DNA from: Phymatolithon calcareum
Lineage: Eukaryota; Rhodophyta; Florideophyceae; Hapalidiales
Direction: 5' to 3'
Assembly (NCBI GenBank): GCA_977006965.1
Contig: OZ345375.1
Coordinates: 1,054,001 to 1,118,000 of the forward strand
Length of the DNA stretch: 64,000 nucleotides
A program made the position numbers and the translations under genes. Positions 54,700 through 64,000 of this stretch are shown here, in pieces (the stretch's first letter is position 1; every line of letters begins with the position of its first letter). The notes under the pieces are model-generated. The model did no database searches. It saw only the letters and a list, made by a program, of their open reading frames with translations, and was not told the DNA's origin.

Positions 54700-57600
54700 A
54701 CGGTATACACAACGGAAAGAAATGCGAGTACTGAAGGACGACGGGTGTAATACGAACATTTTATCAAGAGAATTCTTCAAGGCCAATCGAAACCCTCTTC
54801 TTGCCGTGCGAAGAAAAGTAGAAGTAAAACATTCGAAGGAGAAGATATTGGAGAAACATCAGAGGTAATACAAGGAGCAAAGCTTCGTTTAGGCTCTCAT
54901 TCCTACTCTTCGACTTGGGTCGTTGCAAGTTGCAGATACAACGTTATCTTTGGAATGCCATGGTATGTGGCCCACATTCCGAAAATTGATTATGAAAATC
55001 ATGCTGTGCAAGGTGGTGCTTTTCAAATTCCAGTGATGAAGGCTCCTCATACCGCAGAAGGCCAGATACAAGTGACAAGCCTTAGTGTCCGAAAATTCCG
55101 ATCGATGCTAAGGAAGAAAGAGGTAAAAGCGGTCCTGCAAGTGTTCATGGCTGTTCCGACAAACGTGAGGAATACCTCAGAGAATGGAGTGAAGAAAAAG
55201 TAACAGCTATTGCATCGCTCTAATCTAAATTTGAGGAAAATCCTGTGCAAGTTCGAGGTTGTGTTTCAAGAAGAACTTCCCGATGTATTTCCCCCGGAAA
55301 GGTCCGTTGATCATGCAATAGAGGCTAATAACGAAGCGAAGCCGCCACATCTTCCAGTCTATCAGTCATCGCCTTTAGAGTTGGATGCGGAAAAAAAGAG
55401 ATACGTTGAGGAGTTGCTGCGGAACGGAAAGATTCGCCCTAGCAAATCTCCTTATGGCGCTTCCTTGTCTTTCGTGAAGGACAAAGATAAACCGTTGCGT
55501 GGTGTTCTTGATTACCGTGCTTTGAATCGATTTATAAAGCGAAACAACGCTCCGCTTCCTCGGTCGGACGAGATGTTCGATATGCTTGGTGACGGTCATG
55601 TGTTTTCGAAGCTGGATCTGAAAACCGGATTTCATCAGATTCGCGTTCGTCCAGAAGACATCGAAAAGACTGCGTTCAACACGAAGTACGGTCAATTTGA
55701 CTTCTTGGTGGTGCCGATGGGATTATGCAATGCACTTGCTCAGTTCCAATCACTGATGAATCGTATCTTCTATGACTGCATTGATAACTTCCTGGTCGTG
55801 TCCATGGACGATCTGCTCATCTTGAACAGGGATGAGGCTTCACGCCTTAAGCATAGTGAGACGGTTTTATCTCGCCTCAAAGATAATGAATTGTTCGTGT
55901 CGCCGAAGAAGTGCGATTTTCTGAAGGATGAAATTGAGTTCTGGAGACTAACAGTCGGAAAGAATGGAGTTCTTGTATATCCTGAGAAAGTACAAGTGCT
56001 GGAAAAATGGCCGAAACCGAGAACTCTGACTGACATTCGAAGAATTTTCTTCCGACGTTCTATAAAGATCTTCTCGAAAATTGCAGCGCCACTGATAAAC
56101 CTGACGAAAAAGGACCGGGGTATCCAAAAATGGGATTCCAGATGTGATGAGGCGTTTGAATCGCTGAGGCTTGCAATTACAAGTGCTCCGATCCTGGTAT
56201 CTCCTGACTGGAAAAAATCATTTAGATGACCTATCGATGCCTCTACATATGCGGTCGGAGGTACATTGACACAACTGGATGAGGAGGGAAACGATTGCGT
56301 AATTGCATTCTATTCCAAGAAGCGGAGTCTAGCAGAGCAAAACTACACTGCAAATGATTGGGAGCTACTGGGTCTCATATAATTCTTGCAACGATTTCGA
56401 TGCTATCTGGAAGGGACAGGTTTCGAGATATTCACCGATAACCAAGTGCTCAAGCACTTCTGTTCCAAGCAGAAGCTAATTCGGAAAGAGGCAAGGTGGC
56501 TGGAGACTCTTGGGAACTTTTAAATATTTCCAATAACATTGAAGCCAGGAATGATTCATGTACTAGGTGATGTCCTGTCCAGAGCTCCTCACATCTCTTT
56601 GAACTCCTTAGAAAGTCTGTTTCTCGAGCTTGATGCAGTTCTGAACGGTTACGAAGATGATCAGTTTTTCGGTCCTATCGTGAAAAGTCTAGATGGGAAA
56701 AAAATCAAAGATCTTGTGAAGAAGAGTCAGGTGGAAAAGTTACTGCCAATGTTTCATCGCGATGGTAGACGACTACTGTATCAGGGAAAGCTATGTGTGC
56801 CTCGAAAGGCGATATACACCATCCTCCAGTTGGCCCATGACTCTAAGGTAGAAGGTCACTTTAGTTTCGCGAAAACAATATCAAGACTGGAAACGTACCA
56901 CTGGAAACACAAAGGAAGGGACGTGAAGCGGTATGTTCAAGGTTGTGTCACTTGTAAACAGAAGAAAGATCACGGTATCTAGAAGCGTACGGATCCGACT
57001 TCTCTGAAGGTACCCGAGACACGATGGGAATCGCTTGCGACTGACTTTATAGTGAGCCTTCCTAAGACGAAGAATGGATTTGACTGCATTACTACCTGGG
57101 TGGATCGTTTATCAAGAAGACTTCGCTTCATTCCATCCAGAGAGACAGATAACGCAGTCGATGCTGCAAACGCCTTCTTCCATAATGAATTCAAGCACCA
57201 CAGTTTGCATGATAGCATCGTCTCCGATCCCAGCTCAAGATTTCTTCAAGCCGCCATCTCCGAACTGATGGTTCATCGGAAATTATGAAAAGAATGGTTC
57301 AGAACTACTTACGATGCTTCTGTTCCTACCATCAAAATGATTCAGATGATCTGTTGGTGTCAGCTGATTCGCCTACAACTCACTCATAAGCGAAGACTTG
57401 GGAATGTCTCCATTTGAAATGGACTTAGGGTGGAATCCAATGTCTGCTTTAGATCTGTTGACTAAGAGAATTTGTGAGGTTGAAAGTGTCTCTGAGTTTA
57501 ATTCTCTGCTTCAAGTATCTCTTGACGATGAAAAATATGCCTACAAGATTTCGAAGGCTCGTCAAAGTGCCCGGACATCTCTGACTCACAAGCCTCATTC

Positions 57601-58068
57601 TTACAAGGTCCGTGAAAAGCTTTGGATTAATAAGAGCCTCTTCAAGGACGCTTATTCTAAGTCACAAAAATCGGCTAAGTTGTCCTCTAGACGCTTTGGT
57701 CCGTTTACTGTGAAGAGACTCATGGGGCCAAATGCTGTCAAATTGGAGTTGCCAAGTCATTTAAGGATGCATGATGTGGTGAATGTTGTTCATACAACTC
57801 CGTACTTTGACCAGCCTACAGATATATCCGAACGCATCTCATCTGTACCTGATCCTGTTCTCGCTGTTGAAGGAGAAGAGTTTGTTTAGATTCGATCCTG
57901 AAACATAGGAAGAGAGGAAAAGGATATCAGTTCTTGACTCTAACGAAAGGAAGTCCGACACATGATGCAGAAAGGCAGCCAAGTCGAGACTTCATCGACA
58001 AGGATGGAACATTGACACAAGTGTTCCTGGATTATATCAAGGACAACAAAATTATGGCGCATCTCTAA
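54700..58068 (+). pseudogene. Chromovirus pol: PR, RT, RNase H, integrase, chromodomain
   Basis: Protease has DDG (54737-54745) where DSG or DTG is usual, then CNTNILS. RT runs from about 55240 with KSPYGASLSFV, LDYRALN, KLDLKTGFHQIRV, VVPMGLCNA and SMDDLLI, keeping both catalytic aspartates. RNase H shows DAS, WELLGL and FTDN. Integrase has the HHCC finger ending CVTCKQKK, TDFIVSLP and SDPSSRF, but the stretch that should hold HPQTDGQ is missing, near 57280. Then come LRCFCSYHQND and MSPFEMDLGWNP. A C-terminal chromodomain (57895-58068: ILKHRKRGKGYQFL...SRDFIDKDG) follows after a frameshift. Stops occur at 56227, 56382, 56521, 56980 and 57286. Chromodomains direct integration toward heterochromatin marks in this lineage. 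Confidence 0.88.
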
Positions 58069-58130
58069 GACGAGGATGACTAACGGCGACTTCATTGGCA
58101 AGGAAATCAATAAGAGGAGGTGGGGAATAG

Positions 58131-58500
58131 TGTAACAAGGACATGCTTGTAGCGCGTATGTAGAGACAGCTTTGCTAGCTGTCAGTATGCACGTCTAGAT
58201 GCTCCTGGGAGCATGCGAGAAATATCCAGATTATTCGAGCACATGAACTATTTGACGTTTGCATTGCTGTAAGGAAATTTCTGGAGCTCTCTAGATAGTT
58301 CGTATCTTAGGGTTTTATGATATTTGCAAGTTACGTTTAAGTAATTCGGTGCCTATGTAAGGCATGCTCTAGTTCCGACTAGCGGCTTGGAGCCAAGCAC
58401 AAATCCAACCAAGTCAAGTGAGGTAAAGTCAACACATTTCTACTAAGCTCATCTTATCACTACCGATACTGTGCCTGTCAACGCTAAGCTCGATCAACAT
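58131..58500 (+). repeat. Start of chromovirus 3' LTR
   Basis: A purine-rich tract ends at about 58127 and tgtaacaagg follows at 58131, the usual TGTAACA-type LTR start of chromoviruses. The sequence then has no coding. The downstream end is not fixed. Confidence 0.5.
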
Positions 58501-60054
58501 CCGTTTCAGGTAATTTCTTCTATCTCAGTGGTTCACATGAATTTTCCACAATTCTATCGTTTATTGTCTGTTGCAATGCCAATGATCTAGAATTTCTGGA
58601 ACAGTCTTCACATATATGTATATTTCGTTGGAACTTGTTCTTTCTTTTTGACATCCCACTATATTTAACGAATATTCGTGGCTTATGAACCGGTCTATGG
58701 TCTCGACGAGACAGGCAATTGGTTGGTATTGGTCGATTTGCGTATTACATTTGTGGTTGATCAAACCGGTGTAGTTCAAATGCCACAGCCTACGAACAAG
58801 TAGATCTTCGTCTTTAGGCAATATCTTCGAAAACTGAAATCTTTCCAGGTCTGAACAGCCCAGTTCCTGAACTCATCGTGCTGTTTATGCACTGGCATTC
58901 ATGTTTGACTACATATGGTTCTTTTGTCTAGTTTTGCACGGAACGACTTGTGAAATCATACTACCAGCAGGGGAAAGTTAGACGGGAACGAGAGAAGAAT
59001 TTTTCAGTTTCAAAGATCGTAGAGAAAGATTATCCTTTGCTGTGCTTGGCATATAATGGGTTAACGATTGTATTACAATTATTAGCGAAAAGCGTGGTGC
59101 CCCTGTGACAAGTTGTGCCGGACAGACCAATTACAGAGTGCTAAAACGACAGTCACCATTGCAGCGTGGGGCGAGCACAGTAAGGCTGCTTACTTTGCTT
59201 CGAAAGTTGCAATAAAAAAAGTCGAAACTCATGAAAGGTGAAACGCACAAGCAGCGCTGTCGCACCGATTTGTGCACCAGAGTTCAAGTTCCGCCAATAT
59301 CAGTTAATATTAGTTCTTCTCTCCACTTCAGCCAATGTTCCCTCTCGACTTACAGCTGTTTTCCTATTGCGCGAGCTCTCAATTGAAATGTTTCCGATTC
59401 GCCAATTTCGTTTCATACCGGCTCGAAACGCAGATGTTTAGCAAATGGGGTATGACAACCGATCTGCTTTTGTCCCCGTCTATCTTTCCGCTGCTACGAG
59501 AAACTCTGCGGCGAAAGTTGATGGTGGTTCACCAAAAACGGAATTTAGTGTCCCAGGGTCGGCACTGTAATTATAACTATATGGTAAGTTCTACGAGGGG
59601 TCATATAGGGCTGTAGTACTCCCTGAGCTCTGAAAACTTTTCCAAATATTAAAGCAATATCATGTTTTTATAAACATAAATCATTACGACTTGTATATGC
59701 AGTGAGCCCCCAGTATCAACGTGGGGGAGCTCAACTATTATAAACGGCGTCATGGCATAAAATGTTTGAGCAAACAGGCCTCCTCTACAGTAATGCCATT
59801 GACCAACAGTATCGTGCAGATCTGCTCAACGGAGCACCAGAAGCAGTTGGGTGTGTTTACAAATGATGGTGCAGTATCATTGGATGGTAAGGTCTTTCAT
59901 ATAGTTGCCATATAGAATGTAGCTATATGCATTAATTCAACGTTGTTCGTCAATGCTTGAGTAATGCATATAAAGTCTAAATCGCTTCCGAGAGTAGCAG
60001 AGAGCGCCACTCAACCATTCCACCATACTATCGATCCTGCATAGCGCCGCTCGT
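58501..60054. other. No recognised gene
   Basis: Short frames on both strands without domains. A cagcaggggaaagttagacggga word near 58965 faintly resembles the terminal motif near 13812 and 31015, but the match is short. Confidence 0.3.
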
Positions 60055-61583
60055 TTGAGACCGAGAATGTCCGACTCAGCCACCTGTGGACCACCCTCAA
60101 GCAATCTATTTCACCCATCTTTCTGTCGGAGGACCCAGGCTGTTTCAACTAAGTCCCAAGGAAAAGCGGTTATTCTATGGATGAAAAACGAGGTCGAAAC
60201 AGCCGGAATTCATGACGCAATCGGCGCTCGCACTGTGCAGCACTTTCCAACCATCTTCCGAGTAACGGATATGAAGTCTTTTGGAGCCAATCGGAAGAAA
60301 GAAATCTGTTGGTGGAACAGTCGCCAAACTTACGGTCAAAAACTGTCCACATCGGAGGATAAGGCTATGTTCATCCAATCAAGACGTACCATCGGAATTT
60401 CCGAAAGACGTGTGCCTATCAAAGCTTTAACTTGTCGTGGAAGAAAGCGATGTGGATGGGTGGACTATTTACACTCTCTCCTATTTGAAGACTGAGCGCT
60501 GGTGTTGTCCAGTTAAGCAGACGGATTTTGAAGAAAATTGCACTCCGTGCACACACCGATCCCACATCTCCATTCGTGTCAACCGACCTCGATGATCATA
60601 CTCATCGCCCGATCAATACAAATGTGACAGAAAACTGGATCGAATCGTTCATTAACAGATGCAGCATCGTCATACGGAAGCAGTCGGGCTCTTTACAACG
60701 GTGTAATGCCCATAAAATGTACACCGAGAAGTCGATTTGCCATCATCTCGGCCAATTGAAGCGCGACTTCTCAGATGTTGTGCTGTACGAGAACGTTGTG
60801 GAGAACATGAATGAGACGCACTTTATTTTTAACATGGATACCTATCTCTCTCTAGGGGTGCATGGATGCAAAAAAGTGAACTATGCGGACTTTGTCTCAG
60901 GCGGGGAAGGAATGACTATGGTGTTGCTTATCAGTGGAGGAGTGAACGCCAAAATTGAAGAACCATTATGATTTTTCGCAACAGGAACGGAAATTATCCC
61001 ATATTGGAAGCTCCTGGCAATGTATCTCGTGTTTCATACGGAACCGGGACAAGGGGTTAGATAGACAAAAATCTGTTCAACCAGTGGTTGAATTAACCGC
61101 GAGCTATTTCAAGTGACTATATTGGTTGGACGAGAACCTTGTTTATGGACAAATGCTCTGGTCACAGTGAAACGCCCCAAAAGCTGGAATCACTGAACTC
61201 TATCAACACTAAGATTCGGTATCTTCCACCAAACAGCACGCGTATGTGTTAGCCATTGGATTGTTTTGTTATCAAAAATTAAGGCGGCATGGCGACAGGA
61301 ATGGGAGGCAGAGAAATTGCAGTGTATGGAAGCAGGAGATTGGGAATCGGGTGCAGATGCTTCCGGTACACTAAAAAAACCTGGCATGACATATTAGATG
61401 AAACTCGCGGTGCGATGCATGGAGGATGAAAACTGTATTCCAATTGTACGCAAGGCTATGATACGTTGTGGCCTTGCACTAGATACGGATGGAACGTGGA
61501 AAAAGGAGCAGCTGTTTGATTACTTGCAAGACATTATTGAGAAACTCCCTGAAGAATACTGTGGCCTTGTTTCGGAGCATTGA
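60055..61583 (+). pseudogene. pogo/CENP-B-like DDE transposase
   Basis: An N-terminal frame (60055-60495) looks like a DNA-binding region. The central frame (60528-60971) contains WIESFINRCSIVIRKQSG, then NETHFIFNMDTYLS with the first catalytic Asp region, and YADFVSGGEGMTMVLLISGG. After a frameshift near 60966, NRNGNYPI and further blocks continue to a C-terminal MIRCGLALDTDGTW (about 61450-61495). This is the layout of DDE_1 superfamily endonucleases related to pogo, often annotated as CENP-B-like in protist genomes. Several stops and frameshifts between 60970 and 61390 kill it. Terminal inverted repeats were not found by eye. Confidence 0.7.
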
Positions 61584-63451
61584 AATAGAGAAAAAGTGAA
61601 ATAAATTTACAGGGGGATGCCGGAAATATTGAAACTGACACGGGCATCAAAATTACAGAACCCCAGTTATTCTGTTGAGGTGTCAATTTTTGACTGTGCA
61701 AGTAATGTTACCTCACTGGAAAACCTCAAAACCGTGGGCTACATTCTTGCAAATCTACAAGAGAGGGCTCAGATCATAACTGCAACGCGCAGCAAGCAAA
61801 TAAACTTCATGCCGAAAACGATTCCGTACTGGCCCAAGATTCTTAAAACGACCGTTTCCCGACTCGTGACGCGTGCGGCTGATGGCGTTCAGTCCAATAT
61901 TTCCATGCGCCGAGTAGTAGTACTGTAGAGTAGTAGTGGGCATAGTGAATTACTCGAGAAAAATCGCAGGATGGACCCTCCATCAGCGTCTCTGAGTGGG
62001 ATTCGTGGCACGGAGCGTTTGATATATCAAATATTATGACAAACAGTTACGACCACGGAGTAGCTAAGCGAAAGTTTCGCTCGCCACACGTGTCACGATG
62101 CTCGGCAAAATCGAAACTTTCGCCAACCGCAAACTTGCAAGAGCCATAACTAACCGAAAACTATACTCTGAGAATAGCGTTTACGCGGAAATAAGAACTA
62201 AAGAATGTTCTCTTTCTAACGGTGCACCTTGATTTGAAAATGACCTATCCCTATCCTCAGAATGCGCACTCGGAGATGACTGTAGTCTGAGCTAGGCCAA
62301 CGTCAATCTACGGGGCACTAAGGAAGAGTAAGTGTACCACTCAGTGTTTTAACGTGTTCAAAATTGTCCTAATGGCAAAAAGAGCAAAGATTTCCGGCAA
62401 CTCTCGGACCTTTGCTCTTATCACCATTCTCTTCACCGCTCAGAGCCACCTTAATGGCAAGTAAACTATAACATGTAATTTGTGCTCACAGATATGAGGA
62501 GAGATCATTCAAGCACAATTGAGAGGTTACAAAATGGGCAATAATTTGCACGCGGCATGAGTTTCAGCATCTCCGATATGGGGGACCAATTCTCGCGGGT
62601 TGGGGGACTCGTTTTTTAACCGCAAATTAGGATCAAGGCTTACACTCGTGAAAACGGTACACTTTTGATACAGAATTCTAGAATTTCAGCAAAATGTTAC
62701 TCTATCATACGTGTTGAGGATGTGTTGAAGATGTGCCGCTCTTCGAAGAAGATGAAATGCTTCTGCTTAGCCGGGGCCTATCCGGGGACTGGACTTGCTC
62801 GAAAAGCTAGCACGTAGCCGGGGCCTCTTCGGGGTCTGGCGTTCCTCGATATGTTAGCACAGTATGATAACATGCTGATATCAGACTACGCGGGCATCAC
62901 GGCGATGCCAACTTTGAACTTTTCCAAAACATAGCGCCACCGATCGCTTCCATACGGCATCAATCTACAAGGCGCTCTTTGCCGTACTTGGGAACGGCGG
63001 ATGTACATCGAAGTACTTCTGGCTTAGAGGAGGCTGGAGATCGGCTCTCAATTAAGACCTCCACACATACTCAGACAACGATCACTCCTATCTTGCATTT
63101 ATAAGCATTTTTTGGCAACAGCCCGGGCACTTGCTCTCCTTCCTGCGCTGGAACCGTGAATATTCCATTATATTTGTGAGCGTGGACATTCAACGCCGCT
63201 TGTGACTGAGAATTTCTGTTTCTGAGGCATTGAGCATTCTGAGGGCGCATTTTGCTACTGGAGGGTCCATTCACAATCCTGATTGATTCCTTGAAATAAT
63301 GGAGTCACATAACGGAAACAAAAATATCACGACCACGATTTCTTTGGCAAGGCAGGCTATAGAAGATGGTCAAAACGCTTGAAAACCTGTCAGTCCAGGT
63401 CAACAGCAGTTACAGCCTCTACGTTTTGGCTTATACTACCCCGACTCACGT
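61584..63451. other. No recognised gene
   Basis: The part to 61930 holds a short plus-strand frame without a domain. The rest is AT-rich with no coding signs except fragments. A pair of 47-bp tandem repeats lies at 62768-62861. Confidence 0.35.
62768..62861 (+). repeat. 47-bp tandem duplication
   Basis: Two adjacent units begin tagccggggcct and end ttagcac/ctagcac, at 62768-62814 and 62815-62861, diverged in the middle. Age is moderate and function unknown. Confidence 0.75.
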
Positions 63452-64000
63452 ATGAATTGCGTCACATCACAGCGGGGAAATTATGTCATTGCAGCATGGA
63501 GTGCTTACGAAAGCAGCAGATTCTTTCTGAACCGTAACGATCAAGACCAAGACTGGTTTGGGTCTAAAGTCGACGGGCCATTGTGGTTATCCATGGGTGT
63601 TGACAAAGTCGCAGGACAGCTTCGGCCGCCAGTGGCCAATATTCCAGCTCGTTTAACAGGGTCTAAGGACTTACGAGGTGCTACAGGGACAGCTACACTG
63701 GTCGTTAACACCTTTGTCACAGTGCAGTCCAACCAACATTCTACTATTTTACAGCGCCCCCCGATTCAGAGCATTGAGGGCGATCCAGGAAGGCCCCTGT
63801 CCCAGATCCGTGGTACAGGACACCACCGTAAGCTTCCGAGTGATTCACAGCAGCTCCGTATTACAATCCTTCCTCATGTTCTCTCCAAAAGTCCACAGAC
63901 AATGGAGATTCCACTCGGGGAGACAGTTGTGAGGGAAATCGTCAGGAATTTGGTTACTACAGATCATGTCAAGAAAGTTCACAAGCCAATGATGTTGTGG
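63452..64000 (+). CDS. Partial ORF running off the window, unknown protein
   Basis: From ATG 63452 an open frame of 183 codons reaches the window end without a stop; upstream it is open to a TGA at 63380-63382. The product starts MNCVTSQRGNYVIAAWSAYESR, has a DQDQDWFG block and a run of hydrophilic, Gln/Ser-rich sequence, and shows no domain I recognise. It may be the first exon or 5' part of a gene, a retroelement polyprotein or a chance open frame. The length and absence of stops on the strand make coding plausible. Confidence 0.45.
   Translation, partial: MNCVTSQRGNYVIAAWSAYESSRFFLNRNDQDQDWFGSKVDGPLWLSMGVDKVAGQLRPPVANIPARLTGSKDLRGATGTATLVVNTFVTVQSNQHSTILQRPPIQSIEGDPGRPLSQIRGTGHHRKLPSDSQQLRITILPHVLSKSPQTMEIPLGETVVREIVRNLVTTDHVKKVHKPMMLW

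Larger units (their letters stand above)
53263..58500 (+). mobile_element. Ty3/gypsy chromovirus, 5'-truncated and inactive
   Basis: The order capsid, zinc knuckle, protease, RT, RNase H, integrase, chromodomain and 3' LTR start defines a Ty3/gypsy chromovirus. No 5' LTR or primer-binding site is visible. Every gene has stops or frameshifts. The purine tract aagaggaggtgggga directly precedes the 3' LTR. The right limit is approximate because the LTR end could not be confirmed without a second LTR. Confidence 0.85.

Overview
The window is eukaryotic, repeat-dense nuclear DNA. There are no bacterial operons or ribosome-binding-site-led gene clusters. The few intact genes are intronless in the sequence, and almost everything else is transposable-element (TE) sequence in different stages of decay. 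The TE set comprises an APE-type LINE, older LINE remnants, a Ty3/gypsy chromovirus, a Ty1/copia scrap, a MULE, a pogo/CENP-B-type DDE element and a possible P-type transposase. Together with intron-poor genes this fits a protist or alga such as an oomycete or florideophyte red alga, but the species cannot be fixed from sequence alone. The standard code is used: intact genes end in TAA, TAG and TGA.

Layout. 0.6-1.7 kb: copia integrase scrap and a dispersed repeat carrying a small MITE-like insertion. 1.7-3.6 kb and 11.7-13.8 kb: two inverted copies of one segment (a dead LINE plus adjoining DNA) enclosing about 8 kb. That interval holds two divergently transcribed, clearly paralogous three-TM cysteine-rich membrane protein genes (4.3-5.5 kb, minus; 7.2-8.6 kb, plus) and further LINE scraps. 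14.0-20.2 kb: a nearly complete APE-type LINE with an 8-bp minisatellite in its 5' UTR, an ORF1 broken by two stops and an intact 1003-residue ORF2 (endonuclease plus reverse transcriptase). 20.6-23.0 kb: a frameshifted MULE transposase with a SWIM zinc finger. 23.0-24.4 kb: a J-domain pseudogene (minus) head-to-head with an intact, very divergent histone H3 gene (plus). 24.5-25.0 kb: an inverted 5'-UTR fragment of the LINE.

25-33.8 kb is mostly unassigned decayed DNA, with a P-element-like transposase tail at 27.9-28.5 kb (minus). 33.8-36.2 kb is a pyrimidine-rich, higher-order repeated satellite-like block framed by 80-bp direct repeats. 37-43 kb holds unrecognised broken coding remnants. 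43.1-48 kb holds long plus-strand reading frames of an unrecognised family, interrupted almost only by single nonsense codons. 53.2-58.5 kb is a 5'-truncated chromovirus with gag, protease, RT, RNase H, integrase, chromodomain and the start of a 3' LTR. 60.0-61.6 kb is a pogo/CENP-B-type transposase pseudogene. 63.45 kb to the end is an open partial reading frame.

The most unusual items are the H3 variant lacking the Lys9 context, the paralogous membrane protein pair inside an inverted segmental duplication, and a window-wide pattern in which dead genes carry stop codons reachable by C-to-T changes with few frameshifts.
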